53,285 nt of DNA. Source: an uncultured Cytophagales bacterium (GTDB lineage: Bacteria; Bacteroidota; Bacteroidia; Cytophagales; Thermonemataceae). Shown here one piece after another: positions 17,754-28,182 of the stretch. How positions within the stretch are numbered: the stretch's first letter is position 1; each line of letters begins with the position of its first letter. The notes under the pieces were generated by a model, which did not search any database, was not told the origin of the DNA, and saw nothing but the letters and a program-made list of their open reading frames with translations. The stretch lies in contig CALEMF010000097.1 of assembly GCA_937911505.1 (NCBI GenBank), forward strand, positions 1 through 53,285. Direction: 5' to 3'. A program made the translations under genes and the position numbers.

Positions 17754-18764
17754 TCACACAAAACTTCGCTTCAATCGATCAAATTCTTTGACAGGAGAGC
17801 TTTTTTTGTAGAGTATTCTATAAGTGGCCTGGGTAATGGGCATGTCGACTTGGTATTGCTCATTGATGGCTTGTATACTTTTTACGGCGTAGTAGCCTTC
17901 AGCAATCATATTCATTTCTACTTGCGCAGAGCTGACTGTATAACCTCTGCCAATCATATTTCCGAAAGTACGATTACGACTAAACTGAGAGTAAGCCGTT
18001 ACCAGTAAATCGCCCAAATAGGCTGTATTGGTCAAATTACGGTGTAATGGATAAATAGCATCGATAAAGCGTTCTATTTCTAGTAGGGCGTTGGTAACCA
18101 TCACCGCTTGAAAGTTATCCCCAAAACCCAGCCCGTGCGCAATACCGCAAGCCAAGGCTACCACATTTTTCATCACTGCACAATATTCTATCCCCAGTAG
18201 GTCATCGAAAGGGGTAGCTTTGATGTAACGACACGAAAGCAAGGCAGCAAATTGCGCTGCTGTATCGAGATCGTTGGAAGCGATAGTCAAATACGATTGC
18301 CGCTCCAAGGCTACTTCTTCTGCATGGCAAGGCCCCGCAATGATGGCTAAGTGTTTGTTGGCTACCTCAAAATCAGCTTCTATTTGGTCGGTCACTAGTA
18401 AATTTCGCTCAGGTATCATCCCTTTTACGGCTGAAATCACAATCTTACCTTGAAAGTCCTCAGGGGTAAGCTGGCGCAATGGTTCTTGGATAAAAGCAGC
18501 CGGTACTACCAAGATCACGTAGGTTGCCTCTTCCATCGCCCAACGGATATCGTGTGTAGCTGCGACCTGTTCTGGGTGAATCTCTATATCACTTAAATAA
18601 TTAGGATTATGATGATACTGCTGGATGTGTTGCACATCTTGTTCGTTTCTGAGCCACCACCTAATTTTTACTTCTCCTTCACATAGTATTTTGATCAATG
18701 CAGTTGCCCAGCTTCCACCTCCAATAACAGCAATAGAGGTAGGGGTTTGATTGGTTTGGGTCAT
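17754..18764 (-). CDS. gpsA: NAD(P)-dependent glycerol-3-phosphate dehydrogenase
   Basis: 336 residues. The N-terminal Rossmann motif reads IAVIGGGSWATAL; IISAVKG-type (KIVISAVKGMIPE), IAGPCHAEEVA and the catalytic-lysine region EYCAVMKNVVALACGIAHGLGFGDN are all present, as is YLGDLLVTAYSQFSRNRTFG. It reduces dihydroxyacetone phosphate to sn-glycerol 3-phosphate for phospholipid synthesis. Length and motifs are normal for the family. Confidence 0.95.
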   Translation of the reverse strand: MTQTNQTPTSIAVIGGGSWATALIKILCEGEVKIRWWLRNEQDVQHIQQYHHNPNYLSDIEIHPEQVAATHDIRWAMEEATYVILVVPAAFIQEPLRQLTPEDFQGKIVISAVKGMIPERNLLVTDQIEADFEVANKHLAIIAGPCHAEEVALERQSYLTIASNDLDTAAQFAALLSCRYIKATPFDDLLGIEYCAVMKNVVALACGIAHGLGFGDNFQAVMVTNALLEIERFIDAIYPLHRNLTNTAYLGDLLVTAYSQFSRNRTFGNMIGRGYTVSSAQVEMNMIAEGYYAVKSIQAINEQYQVDMPITQATYRILYKKSSPVKEFDRLKRSFV

Positions 18765-18816
18765 TTTTTAGTTCAAGTTAAAAAGCAGTAAGCCTTTTGA
18801 TGCAGGCGTGATTATC

Positions 18817-19659
18817 TCATTCAATCACTAGCAGGTCTGCTTGTATCCACTCGGCTAATTGTTGCTTAGTTGATTCGGTCAAAGGATTTCCAGAAAGATC
18901 AAAAATAGTAAATTTATTATCCTTCACATCCTCAGGAACTGTTTTTATTCCATTGGTCTTCATTAATAGGGCTATTTTCTGGTCGAGTTGAAGTAACGAA
19001 GCAGGGTACTGATCAAAGCTGTTGTTAGAAAGGTTTAAAGCACGTAAATGCTTGAAATTCGACAAGTTACTGGGAAGCTCAATTAGGTAATTCGACATCA
19101 AATCCAGCGTAACAAGTTTGGTTGAGAAGGGAAGTGAATCGGGTAATGCTTCTATACTACAAGCTGTCAATAGTAAAGTCTCAAGTTGATCGAACTTGGC
19201 TAGTTTTTGCCAAGTTTCTTCTTGCTTTAATGGATTATAACTAAGATTTAAATAAGTGACTTCTTTTAACAAGGTAATCCCTTCGGGTAGTTGTTTCCAA
19301 TTATTATCAGGTAGATGCAGTCGCTTAAGCCGCTCAAGCTGTGACAAGGTCTTAAAAGCTTGCGCCCAATCAGTGGTGGCATTGTGATCTAAAAGTACTT
19401 CGTTCAATTTTCTCAGTGATGTGAGTGTTTTTTGGGCATCTTGCCAGTCAAGTTGTGGGTTGTTACTCAAGTCTATATAGGTAAGTCGAGAAAGCGTCGC
19501 CACTTTTTCTGGCAATTGGGTCAAGTTTTGATCGCTTAGATCTAAGCGACGTGTATTCTTATCTGCTTCTGCTAGTGTCTCTACTGGATAAGCCTTGGGA
19601 TTACAACTACACAACCAACTCATTGACAATAAAAAGAAGCTAAAAAATAATTTACTCAT
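18817..19659 (-). CDS. Leucine-rich-repeat lipoprotein
   Basis: 280 residues. Lipoprotein signal (SFFLLSMSWLCSC, Cys near residue 19), then about eight leucine-rich repeats of roughly 23-25 residues with the pattern LxxLxLSxNxLxxLPxxL (for example RRLDLSDQNLTQLPEKV, TYLNLSYNPL, RALNLSNNSFDQYPASL). Such solenoids bind proteins. Probably anchored in the periplasm or outer membrane. Function unknown; located between gpsA and the duplicated lipoprotein pair. Confidence 0.85.
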   Translation of the reverse strand: MSKLFFSFFLLSMSWLCSCNPKAYPVETLAEADKNTRRLDLSDQNLTQLPEKVATLSRLTYIDLSNNPQLDWQDAQKTLTSLRKLNEVLLDHNATTDWAQAFKTLSQLERLKRLHLPDNNWKQLPEGITLLKEVTYLNLSYNPLKQEETWQKLAKFDQLETLLLTACSIEALPDSLPFSTKLVTLDLMSNYLIELPSNLSNFKHLRALNLSNNSFDQYPASLLQLDQKIALLMKTNGIKTVPEDVKDNKFTIFDLSGNPLTESTKQQLAEWIQADLLVIE

Positions 19660-19851
19660 AGCATTTTGGATATCGTTATTACTGGTTGCACATTGAAGAT
19701 CTCTCTACGTATACGTTATCTGAAGCAAGGGAGATGCTAATAAAATCTTCAAGAAAATACAAGGCTTCATCTCAGCCCGTTTGTAAATATATAGGTAACT
19801 TACTCACTGTTAAGAAGAAAATATTTCTTTTTCATCATTTTTGAGTATAAT

Positions 19852-19877
19852 TTTTGTTACTTATATAAGTAACAAAA
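19852..19877. promoter_or_regulatory. 26-base perfect palindrome upstream of the first duplicated lipoprotein
   Basis: Half-sites TTTTGTTACTTAT and ATAAGTAACAAAA are exact reverse complements with no spacer, ending 25 bases before the ATG at 19903. It overlaps a -7-like TATAATTTTTG. It could be an operator for a dimeric regulator or a 5'-UTR hairpin. The second gene copy keeps only a degenerate version. Confidence 0.5.
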
Positions 19878-19902
19878 TTATTTTCTCACATAATCTTTTT
19901 CT

Positions 19903-20673
19903 ATGAAAACCCGTTCCCTTTCTTTGAACCTTCTTCAACTGGTTTTTTGTGCTTTCTTACTTTTTGCCTGTCAAGGAAAGTACGACCGTCTACAATTCGC
20001 AGGTACTTACGCTACTGTATCTGAAAAATCTACTGCCACTTCAACAAAATCCGCCAAAGAGGAGGCTTTATTCAAGGATTTCATCAGTAACTTTAAAAAG
20101 AAGAAAGTGCCCCTTCGAGTAACGGCTGAGATTCTAAGAGAATACCAAATGAACGAAAAGAAGTTCCAAGAAGATTTGATAGACGAAAAGTATGCTTCTG
20201 TGCTACCTAGCCTGATACAATACCAGTTCAGTCGTATGCCTGTAGAAGCTAAAAATTATTATTATGCACGCATCAAAGAGACACCCCACTATACGGCTGT
20301 TCTTTACATTACCGTTTCTGAATCTGCCGCTTATGGAAAAGAAGACACAAAGTTTGCACATTGTAAACTAGTCACTTTTTCGCCCAAAGGGGAGTTGATT
20401 GATGAAACCTACGATATAGCACATATAGGCGGACCTGTCGCTTATGCAGGTGTCAGCATCGATGCTTCTCATACCATCTATAAAAAAACATATGACTATG
20501 TGTATGATAGAAAGATTGATGGCAACTATGACTACGAAAATGGGGTGATTACTGGAGCTAATTTAAAATATACAAAGCAAATCAGCATTGCTGATAATGG
20601 TAAAATAGATACTAACCCAACAGGTATCAAGCCAACCAAACCTGTACCTAAGTTGAAGAAAAAAAATATTTAA
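19903..20673 (+). CDS. Lipoprotein of unknown function, copy 1 of tandem pair
   Basis: 256 residues with a lipoprotein signal (FCAFLLFAC, Cys at residue 23). No known family recognised. The mature region is rich in Tyr and Lys, has a probable amphipathic helix (LREYQMNEKKFQEDLIDEKY) and a later beta-rich part (HYTAVLYITVSE, KLVTFSPKGELIDETYD, IAHIGGPVAYAG). The C-terminus is a short basic tail (PVPKLKKKNI). The gene has its own upstream palindrome and downstream hairpin terminator. About 84% identical to the next gene; the first 48 residues are identical. Confidence 0.8.
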   Translation: MKTRSLSLNLLQLVFCAFLLFACQGKYDRLQFAGTYATVSEKSTATSTKSAKEEALFKDFISNFKKKKVPLRVTAEILREYQMNEKKFQEDLIDEKYASVLPSLIQYQFSRMPVEAKNYYYARIKETPHYTAVLYITVSESAAYGKEDTKFAHCKLVTFSPKGELIDETYDIAHIGGPVAYAGVSIDASHTIYKKTYDYVYDRKIDGNYDYENGVITGANLKYTKQISIADNGKIDTNPTGIKPTKPVPKLKKKNI

Positions 20674-20695
20674 AAATATATAACTTTATCTTATT

Positions 20696-20727
20696 AAAAG
20701 ACTTGTAGCTTGCTGCAAGTCTTTTTA
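20696..20727 (+). terminator. Terminator after lipoprotein copy 1
   Basis: AAAAGACTTG (20696-20705) pairs with CAAGTCTTTT (20716-20725), followed by TTAATT. The same hairpin recurs after copy 2, so it was part of the duplicated unit. Confidence 0.75.
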
Positions 20728-20813
20728 ATTAATCTTCATAAGATTTTACGTTCAAGTATAATTTTTGTAACCCATACAAATAGCAAAACTATTTTCTCAC
20801 ATAATCTTTTTCT

Positions 20814-21584
20814 ATGAAAACCCGTTCCCTCTCTTTAAACCTTCTTCAACTGGTTTTTTGTGCTTTCTTACTTTTTGCCTGTCAAGGAAAGTACGACCGT
20901 CTACAGTTTGCAGGTACTTACGCCACTGTATCTGAAAAATCTACTGCTACCTCAACAAAACCCTCCAAAGAGGAAACTTTATTCAAGGATTTCATCAACA
21001 ACTTTGAAAAGAAGAAAGTACCCCTCGAAGTAACGGCTGAGATTCTAAGAGAATATCAAATGAACGAAAAGAAATTCAAAAAAGACTTAATAGACGAAAA
21101 GTATGCTTCTATACTCCCCAGTTTGATGAATCATAAATTTAGCCGCAGGCCTATGGAAGCCAACCATTATTATTATGCACGCATCAAAGAAACACCCCAC
21201 TACACGGCCGTTCTTTACATTACCGTTTCTGAATTTGCCGCTTATGGAAAGAAAAGCACTAAGTTCGCTAATTTTAAACTAGTAACCTTTTCTCCTAAAG
21301 GGGAGTTAATTGACGAAGCCTACGACCTAGCCCATATAGGCGGACCTGTCGCTTACGCAGGTGTCACTATTGATGCTACTTATACAATCCATAAAAAGGC
21401 TTATGATTATGTATATAATAAAAAAATAAACGGTAATTATGACTACGAAAATGGCGTTATTACAGGTACTCATTTAAAGTATACAAAGCAAATCAGTATT
21501 ACTGATAATGGCGAGATAGATGGTAACCCAACAGGTATCAAGCCAACCAAAAATGTACCTAAGTTGAAGAAGAGTAGTATTTAA
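20814..21584 (+). CDS. Lipoprotein of unknown function, copy 2 of tandem pair
   Basis: 256 residues, same length and layout as copy 1: lipobox FAC with Cys23, helix LREYQMNEKKFKKDLIDEKY, beta region HYTAVLYITVSE and IGGPVAYAG, C-terminal KNVPKLKKSSI. Differences are scattered after residue 48 and none shifts the frame. The 911-base spacing between starts and the matching upstream and downstream sequences show a tandem duplication of the whole transcription unit. Both copies look functional. Confidence 0.8.
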   Translation: MKTRSLSLNLLQLVFCAFLLFACQGKYDRLQFAGTYATVSEKSTATSTKPSKEETLFKDFINNFEKKKVPLEVTAEILREYQMNEKKFKKDLIDEKYASILPSLMNHKFSRRPMEANHYYYARIKETPHYTAVLYITVSEFAAYGKKSTKFANFKLVTFSPKGELIDEAYDLAHIGGPVAYAGVTIDATYTIHKKAYDYVYNKKINGNYDYENGVITGTHLKYTKQISITDNGEIDGNPTGIKPTKNVPKLKKSSI

Positions 21585-21607
21585 AAGTATATAGCTTCCT
21601 TCTATTG

Positions 21608-21638
21608 AAAGACTTGCAGCTTACTGCAAGTCTTTTTA
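21608..21638. terminator. Bidirectional terminator between lipoprotein copy 2 and the DUF2306 gene
   Basis: AAAGACTTGCAG (21608-21619) pairs with CTGCAAGTCTTT (21624-21635), with a T-tail rightwards. It abuts the 3' end of the convergent DUF2306 gene. Confidence 0.8.
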
Positions 21639-22322
21639 TTTTTGCACTCGACCCACCAGAATCTTCTTACTAATACCCTGTTGACGAATCAGCCACTCCG
21701 CTACCAATAGATTAGGAATCCAACTGATGAAAGAGAGCGCTACATAAGTATCTACTACCCCCAAGGGATTGTAGGTATGGAAGTAACCCAATAAATATTG
21801 ATAAATACGTAGCGTAACCGCCGAAAGGGTTAACGCGTAGCTTCTGATCATCCAGTCGGCGTGAGCCACTACTTTTCGCTTTTTGATGCTTGTAAAAGCC
21901 CAAAAAGTAAATAACCACCAGAGGGTAGTCAGCAAACCAAAATTGATACGAGAAACGACATTACCATTGGCATAGTAGGACATCACCCAAGCGCCCGGTG
22001 CTGAGATAAATAAAATAACGAAGACATACCCAATTCCCACCCAGCGATGTATTTTAGGGTATTTAACGATAAAGTATCTTGAAAACTGCGTAACACCTGC
22101 CAAAAGTACGTACAGACTGCTAAATATATGTAGGTAGAACGCCCACATATAATGCTTAAGATGAACAATACTTTGCTTCGTTTGCAAGAAGTCGATATCG
22201 GTGCGCCCTGAAAGATAAGGCACAATGATCTCTCCCATCAAATAGCTAAAAAATAAGACTAAGCCTACTAAAAATAACTTTCCAAAGTTTACTGCATATT
22301 TTCTAATCGGAAGGGTCGCCAT
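21636..22322 (-). CDS. DUF2306 membrane protein
   Basis: 228 residues with about six membrane segments. The landmarks are HIFSSLYVLLAGVTQFSRYF, KYPKIHRWVGIGYVFVI and, after the fourth segment, KRKVVAHADWMIRSYALTLSAVTLRIYQYL. Conserved histidines in HRWVG and HADWMIRSYALT are typical of DUF2306, which may bind haem; this is only inferred. Divergent from the amine oxidase gene with about 74 bases between. Confidence 0.85.
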   Translation of the reverse strand: MATLPIRKYAVNFGKLFLVGLVLFFSYLMGEIIVPYLSGRTDIDFLQTKQSIVHLKHYMWAFYLHIFSSLYVLLAGVTQFSRYFIVKYPKIHRWVGIGYVFVILFISAPGAWVMSYYANGNVVSRINFGLLTTLWWLFTFWAFTSIKKRKVVAHADWMIRSYALTLSAVTLRIYQYLLGYFHTYNPLGVVDTYVALSFISWIPNLLVAEWLIRQQGISKKILVGRVQK

Positions 22323-22396
22323 TATTTCTTTGTGCTTGTTTTTTTATTATATTCCTTCTATCAAAAATACCACCTTTTTTTGATTTACAATCATTT

Positions 22397-23743
22397 ATGA
22401 AAAGGCGAACGTTTATACGCAACACAAGTATTTTTACCTCAGGTACCCTCTTGGCTTCGCAAAAAAACTTTGCTATTGCCTCTCCTCCTAAAAAAGTGAT
22501 CATTCTCGGGGCTGGTATCGCTGGGTTAGGTGCTGCCTACCAACTGCAACAAAGAGGCATCGACTACTTACTTTTAGAAGCCAAAAAACGCCTAGGTGGA
22601 AGAATTTTCACCCAAAACATTACCGCTGACCTAACCGTGGAGCTAGGCGCTGAATGGATTGGCGCTTCACATCTTAACCTTATCGAGCTTTGTAATAAGT
22701 TAGTGCTGTCGCTCCAAAATCATCAATTCGATACCGACTTACTGCTCAATGGTCAGCACCAGCCTTTCGATCAATGGCAATACAGCACCGCTTGGCAAAA
22801 GCAGTTTGCCCAGCTTAAAGAAGATTTCACGAAGGGTTCCCCTAAAATGCTACAACAGCTCGATCGGCTCGACTGGTGGCACTTTCTGAAAAAACAAGGT
22901 ATTTCCCAACGAGACCTAGAGATTAGGGAACTACTCGATAGTACCGACTTTGGCGAAACTATCCGCCACGTATCAGCCTTCAGCGCAATGGGAGAATATG
23001 CTTTCTCTAGTCCTAAAAACGAGATGGACTACAAGATACAAGGAGGGAATTCTCAACTGATCGAAGCGCTCGCCAAACAAATAGGAAAAGAGAAAATCAA
23101 AACCCAACATAAAGTAGTGGCTATTGCACAAGATAAAAAGCAAGTACGCATTACCTGCGACAACCAAACCACTTGGGAGGCTGACGCCGTGATCTGTACC
23201 TTACCTACTTTTGCCGTTTCACAAATCCGCTTCACGCCTACCCTGCCAGCAAGTTATCAAGAAGCACTACAATCCCTACAGTATGCCCGCATTACCAAGA
23301 CAGCAGTACTTTTCAATGAACGCTTTTGGTCAAGAGAAAACTTCGACCTTATCTCTGATACGCTTCCCCAGTACTTCTTCCATAGTACTAAAAATCAGCT
23401 AGAAACGCAGGGTGTACTTACTGCTTATTCCGTAGGTGACAGAGCCTACCTTATGGGTAAACTTACCGAGCAAGCAAAGATAAAGGCGATTATAAGTGCC
23501 CTGCAACCTGCCTTTGGCGATACTTTCCATTTAGCACAACGCGTACTCTCCTACGATTGGAGCACTGATCCTTATAGTTATGGGGCTTACGCTTATTACC
23601 GCCCCACCCAATGGTATACGATTCAGAAAATACTTGCCCAACCCTTCAAGCGTGTACATTTTGCTGGAGAGCACCTCGCTGAATGGCAAGGCTTTATGGA
23701 AGGAGCGCTTACCAGTGGGTTGGAAACTGCATTGGCTTTGTAA
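22397..23743 (+). CDS. Exported flavin monoamine oxidase family protein
   Basis: 448 residues. An N-terminal signal (KRRTFIRNTSIFTSGTLLASQ) suggests Tat export. The FAD Rossmann motif is VIILGAGIAGLGAAYQL with LLLEAKKRLGGRIFT, and the C-terminal flavin motif is VHFAGEHLAEWQGFMEGALTSGLETA. This is the amine oxidase fold of plant and bacterial monoamine/polyamine oxidases and L-amino acid oxidases. The substrate cannot be told. Cofactor binding looks intact. Confidence 0.9.
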   Translation: MKRRTFIRNTSIFTSGTLLASQKNFAIASPPKKVIILGAGIAGLGAAYQLQQRGIDYLLLEAKKRLGGRIFTQNITADLTVELGAEWIGASHLNLIELCNKLVLSLQNHQFDTDLLLNGQHQPFDQWQYSTAWQKQFAQLKEDFTKGSPKMLQQLDRLDWWHFLKKQGISQRDLEIRELLDSTDFGETIRHVSAFSAMGEYAFSSPKNEMDYKIQGGNSQLIEALAKQIGKEKIKTQHKVVAIAQDKKQVRITCDNQTTWEADAVICTLPTFAVSQIRFTPTLPASYQEALQSLQYARITKTAVLFNERFWSRENFDLISDTLPQYFFHSTKNQLETQGVLTAYSVGDRAYLMGKLTEQAKIKAIISALQPAFGDTFHLAQRVLSYDWSTDPYSYGAYAYYRPTQWYTIQKILAQPFKRVHFAGEHLAEWQGFMEGALTSGLETALAL

Positions 23744-23838
23744 GTAGTATGTAGAGAGATTTTCCATTACTTTACCTTCTTTTCTCAATAGCACTTTATA
23801 AACCTGTTGGTTTTTTCCTTTACTTCTCCAGTTTTCCG

Positions 23839-23846
23839 TATATTTG
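23839..23846 (+). promoter_or_regulatory. -7 element TATATTTG before icmF
   Basis: Matches TAnnTTTG exactly, 116 bases before the icmF ATG. No clear -33 element at 19-21 bases. Confidence 0.4.
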
Positions 23847-23962
23847 CACCTATCTGATAAACTTTTTCACCATTCAAAGATGGGCTATTAAACTCTTATC
23901 CCAAGAAAGGGTTTCATGAATATAAACATACGATTCCAAGACCTTAGAATATAGCAAGCCAT

Positions 23963-26900
23963 ATGCAAAACGAACAACCTTATCAACCCAAACATCATAT
24001 TCGCGTGGTTACAGCCGCCTCTCTCTTTGATGGACACGATGCTGCCATCAATATTATGCGCCGCATTATGCAAGCTTCAGGAGCAGAGGTAATCCACCTG
24101 GGCCATAATCGCAGCGTGGCGGAGATTGTAGACTGTGCCATCCAAGAGGATGCCCAAGCCATTGCCATTACTTCTTACCAAGGAGGGCACATTGAATATT
24201 TTAAATATATGTACGACTTGCTACGTGAACGAGGAGCAGGACATATCAAGCTATTTGGCGGCGGCGGCGGTACCATTTTACCAAGCGAAATAGAAGAACT
24301 ACACGCTTATGGTATCGATCGTATTTACCACCCTGACGATGGTCGCCAAATGGGATTACAGGGAATGATTAATGATGTACTCAGACAAGCAGATTTTTCT
24401 ACTTACAAAATGAAAAAGCAAGTGGCTTTGCCTGATGGCGAAGTAGAAGAAGTAGAGGAACCTAGTCGTTTAGACGACCTCAATTATCTTTTAGAAGTAC
24501 TCCCTGAGAAAAACCCTTTGGTTATCGCACGACTGATTTCCATTGCAGAAAACTACCCAGACGACTACCAACAAATCAAAGAGACCATTCTTACTAAAAA
24601 AGAAGCCCGTAAAATTCCTGTATTAGGTATTACTGGTACAGGGGGTGCAGGAAAATCTTCCTTGGTAGATGAACTCGTGCGTCGCTATCTTATAGATTTT
24701 GGGGAGAAAACCCTGGCTGTTATTTCGGTAGACCCTTCTAAACGTAAATCAGGAGGCGCATTACTCGGTGATCGTATTCGAATGAATGCCATCAGCCACG
24801 GACGTGTCTACATGCGCTCTTTAGCCACTCGCCAATCTAATTTAGCGCTGAGCCAATACGTACAGGATGCGATTGATATTTGCCAAGCGGCAGGTTACGA
24901 TATGGTGATCGTTGAAACCTCTGGGATCGGGCAGTCTGATACTGAGATTACGGAACACTCTGATGTTTCACTCTACGTGATGACTTCTGAATACGGTGCC
25001 GCCACGCAGCTCGAGAAGATTGATATGCTTGACTTCGCTGACCTGATTGCGATCAATAAATTTGATAAAAGAGGCTCTTTAGATGCACTTCGAGATGTAA
25101 AGAAACAATACAAGCGTAATCACCAACTCTGGGACGTAGAAGATGATAGCTTACCGATTTATGGAACCATTGCCTCACAGTTCAACGATCCAGGTATGAA
25201 TGTTCTCTACCGTCGCTTACTCGACAAAATTGTGGAGAAAACAGATGCTAAACACCTTCAGAGTGATTTTGAGATCACCGAAAAGATGTCTGAAAAAATG
25301 TACATCATTCCTCCTGATCGGGTGCGTTATCTAGCTGAGATCGTAGAAAGTAGCCAAGGCTATGATCGTTTTACAGCAGAGCAAACCAAGATTGCTCGAC
25401 AAATGTATCAGTTAAGAGGCACTATTGATCTCCTAAAAGCAAGCATCGGCAAGAAAACTATTGAGATTGTAGAGCAGTCAGAAGAAGTAGTACACGCCAT
25501 CGAACACATCCAGGATGCGCCAGATTATCTCAAAGACTTGATTGATCGTTACAATGCCCTCGAAGCAAAACTCAACGTTGAATGTAAAAAAATGCTGCAA
25601 GGCTGGGCAGATACCAAAAAGCGTTACAAGGCAGATAAATATCAGTTTCAAGTACGTAATAAAGTCATTGAGCAAGACTTATACTATACCTCCCTTTCTG
25701 GCACGAAGATTCCTAAAGTGGCTTTGCCGAAGTACCAAGACTGGGGTGACATCCTACAGTGGTTACTTACCGAAAATGCCCCAGGTTTTTTCCCATATGC
25801 GTCAGGCGTGTTTCCTTTAAAGCGCCAAGGAGAAGATCCCACCCGTATGTTTGCAGGGGAAGGCGGGCCAGAAAGAACTAATAAACGTTTTCACTACGTT
25901 TCTAAAGGACTTCCTGCCAAGCGTCTCTCTACGGCCTTCGACTCCGTAACACTCTACGGTGAAAATCCTGACCATCGTCCTGACATTTATGGAAAGATTG
26001 GTAACTCAGGGGTAAGTATCGCTACCTTAGACGACGCCAAGAAGCTTTATTCAGGCTTCGATCTGTGTAACCCTACCACTTCTGTCTCCATGACCATCAA
26101 CGGGCCAGCCCCTATGCTACTAGCCTTTTTTATGAATGCAGCCATTGACCAACAGTGTGAATTGTACATTAAAGAAAAGGGCTTGGAAGCGGAAGTAAAC
26201 ACTAAGATAGACACCATTTATCAAGAGAAAGGCTTGCCTCGCCCTACTTACAACGGAGACATCCCCGAAGGAAATGATGGTTTGGGACTGATGCTACTGG
26301 GTGTAACAGGTGATCAAGTACTACCTAAAGAAGTATACGAGGAAATTAAGGCAAAAGCGATGTCGCAAGTGAGAGGAACCGTACAAGCTGATATTCTCAA
26401 AGAGGATCAAGCCCAAAATACCTGTATTTTCTCTACAGAGTTTGCCTTGCGGATGATGGGAGATATCCAACAATATTTCATCGACCATCAAGTACGCAAC
26501 TTTTACTCTGTTTCTATTTCGGGTTATCACATTGCCGAAGCGGGCGCGAATCCTATTACGCAATTAGCGCTTACCCTTTCTAATGGCTTTACCTTTGTGG
26601 AGTACTACTTGAGCCGCGGGATGAACATCGACGACTTTGCGCCTAATCTCTCCTTTTTCTTCTCCAACGGGATGGATCCTGAATACGCTGTATTAGGGCG
26701 GGTAGCCAGACGCATCTGGGCGAAAGCCATTAAGCATAAATACAAGGGGAATGCGCGCTCCCAAAAGCTTAAGTATCATATCCAAACCTCAGGGCGCTCT
26801 TTACACGCCCAAGAAATTGCCTTTAATGATATTCGTACTACGCTGCAAGCGCTATATGCCATCTACGATAATTGTAACTCACTTCATACCAATGCCTACG

Positions 26901-27472
26901 ACGAGGCGATTACCACTCCAACGGAAGATTCAGTACGCAGGGCAATGGCGATTCAGATGATTATCAATCACGAGCTGGGACTTGCCAAAAACGAAAATCC
27001 CTTACAGGGCGCCTTTATTATCGAAGAGCTAACAGACTTAGTAGAAGAAGCGGTGCTACACGAGTTCAAATCTATTTCTGAGCGTGGTGGTGTATTAGGG
27101 GCGATGGAACGTATGTACCAACGTTCTAAAGTACAAGAAGAATCGATGTACTACGAAATGAAGAAACATACTGGCGAGCTACCCATCATTGGCGTAAATA
27201 CTTTCTTAGACCCTAAAGGCTCTCCTACCATTGTTCCTGAGGAGATTATCCGTTCTACTACCGAAGAAAAGGAGTACCAAATTGCGATGCGGGATGCTTT
27301 CCACCAACGTAATAAAGACACGGCGCCTATACTACTGAAGCAACTACAAAGAACAGCCATTGAAAACGGGAACATCTTCGAGGCCTTAATGGCGGCGGCG
27401 AAGGTATGTAGCTTAGGGCAAATCTCTGCTGCTTTGTACGAAGTAGGCGGGCAGTACAGAAGGAATATGTAG
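23963..27472 (+). CDS. icmF: Fused isobutyryl-CoA mutase / methylmalonyl-CoA mutase family protein
   Basis: 1169 residues with the IcmF domain order. A B12-binding domain comes first (FDGHDAAIN, with cobalt-ligand His at residue 25, and [15 protein letters not shown]). A MeaI-type GTPase chaperone follows, with P-loop GTGGAGKSS near residues 224-232 and the NKFDKRG base-recognition motif. After a helical linker (about 430-570), the TIM-barrel mutase begins near [13 protein letters not shown] and ends with [19 protein letters not shown]. It interconverts isobutyryl-CoA and n-butyryl-CoA with adenosylcobalamin; the GTPase loads and protects the cofactor. A 1:1 fusion like this is IcmF, not classic methylmalonyl-CoA mutase. 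Start at ATG 23963. Confidence 0.93.
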   Translation: MQNEQPYQPKHHIRVVTAASLFDGHDAAINIMRRIMQASGAEVIHLGHNRSVAEIVDCAIQEDAQAIAITSYQGGHIEYFKYMYDLLRERGAGHIKLFGGGGGTILPSEIEELHAYGIDRIYHPDDGRQMGLQGMINDVLRQADFSTYKMKKQVALPDGEVEEVEEPSRLDDLNYLLEVLPEKNPLVIARLISIAENYPDDYQQIKETILTKKEARKIPVLGITGTGGAGKSSLVDELVRRYLIDFGEKTLAVISVDPSKRKSGGALLGDRIRMNAISHGRVYMRSLATRQSNLALSQYVQDAIDICQAAGYDMVIVETSGIGQSDTEITEHSDVSLYVMTSEYGAATQLEKIDMLDFADLIAINKFDKRGSLDALRDVKKQYKRNHQLWDVEDDSLPIYGTIASQFNDPGMNVLYRRLLDKIVEKTDAKHLQSDFEITEKMSEKMYIIPPDRVRYLAEIVESSQGYDRFTAEQTKIARQMYQLRGTIDLLKASIGKKTIEIVEQSEEVVHAIEHIQDAPDYLKDLIDRYNALEAKLNVECKKMLQGWADTKKRYKADKYQFQVRNKVIEQDLYYTSLSGTKIPKVALPKYQDWGDILQWLLTENAPGFFPYASGVFPLKRQGEDPTRMFAGEGGPERTNKRFHYVSKGLPAKRLSTAFDSVTLYGENPDHRPDIYGKIGNSGVSIATLDDAKKLYSGFDLCNPTTSVSMTINGPAPMLLAFFMNAAIDQQCELYIKEKGLEAEVNTKIDTIYQEKGLPRPTYNGDIPEGNDGLGLMLLGVTGDQVLPKEVYEEIKAKAMSQVRGTVQADILKEDQAQNTCIFSTEFALRMMGDIQQYFIDHQVRNFYSVSISGYHIAEAGANPITQLALTLSNGFTFVEYYLSRGMNIDDFAPNLSFFFSNGMDPEYAVLGRVARRIWAKAIKHKYKGNARSQKLKYHIQTSGRSLHAQEIAFNDIRTTLQALYAIYDNCNSLHTNAYDEAITTPTEDSVRRAMAIQMIINHELGLAKNENPLQGAFIIEELTDLVEEAVLHEFKSISERGGVLGAMERMYQRSKVQEESMYYEMKKHTGELPIIGVNTFLDPKGSPTIVPEEIIRSTTEEKEYQIAMRDAFHQRNKDTAPILLKQLQRTAIENGNIFEALMAAAKVCSLGQISAALYEVGGQYRRNM

Positions 27473-27497
27473 GAAGTTTTCACGTGTTAAGACTCAA

Positions 27498-27528
27498 AAA
27501 AAGCATCACCCAACAAGTGATGCTTTTT
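27498..27528. terminator. Bidirectional terminator between icmF and the small secreted gene
   Basis: AAAAAGCATCAC (27498-27509) pairs exactly with GTGATGCTTTTT (27517-27528), with T-runs on both strands. Confidence 0.9.
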
Positions 27529-27573
27529 CTAATCACTACAAAACTATTTTAAATTTCTTATAAAATGTTTTCT

Positions 27574-27882
27574 CTACTGGTAGTCAGAAAGGTCAACTTT
27601 TTTACCATCTAAGCTGTCGTCAAACTCTAAAATGAGCTCCCCTTTTCTACCTCTATCAGCAAAGTAGATCTTGGTGCCTTCAGGCTTACATAATTTCTTC
27701 GTAGTACCACCTGACATAGGGATGGTTCCGCTTCCATCGTGAAGCGTTACGCTGCTTCCTGTATCATTTTTAAAGGAAATACAAACGTCTGTACGCTCCT
27801 GCGTAACAGGATGAAAAGCCATAAAACCCACGGTCATTATAACTAAACTAAACGCAGTGAAAATTTTTGATAAACGGTTCAT
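27574..27882 (-). CDS. Small secreted protein, unknown function
   Basis: 102 residues with a signal peptide (FTAFSLVIMTVGFMAFHP). The mature part of about 75 residues has two cysteines (in DVCISFKND and KKLCKPEG) that could form a disulfide, and a beta-rich pattern (SSVTLHDGSGTIPMSGGTTKK, ELILEFDDSL). No family recognised. Monocistronic, ended by the bidirectional terminator shared with icmF. Confidence 0.7.
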   Translation of the reverse strand: MNRLSKIFTAFSLVIMTVGFMAFHPVTQERTDVCISFKNDTGSSVTLHDGSGTIPMSGGTTKKLCKPEGTKIYFADRGRKGELILEFDDSLDGKKVDLSDYQ

Positions 27883-28182
27883 ATAATTTATTTTCGATTT
27901 GTTTATTACGAATTTAGCTATTTATATGCCAAGATAAAGTGCGCTTTAACCAAACGCCCTTCTCGGTTTACGAAACCCCGATATGAATAAACGAAGCTAC
28001 CTGCTTACATCTCAAAAGAGTATAAAAACACTCACCCAAGATCCACTGTTTTATCCATTAATTTTCTAAACCATTTCTAAAAGTGGTGGGTTATCATAAT
28101 AGTTTTACTATCATTTATGGCAGAGAATTGTTAGCTTTGCCGACATTATTTATCATAGACTATTTTTTCAATACATACTGAG
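27883..28182. other. Intergenic region between divergent secreted-protein gene and sufC
   Basis: 300 bases without a plausible gene. It holds the sufC -7 element at 28132-28139 and AT-rich sequence. I see no sufB remnant, RNA gene or strong operator. Confidence 0.6.
28132..28139 (+). promoter_or_regulatory. -7 element TAGCTTTG before sufC
   Basis: Exact TAnnTTTG match 44 bases before the sufC ATG; -33 element unclear. Confidence 0.45.
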
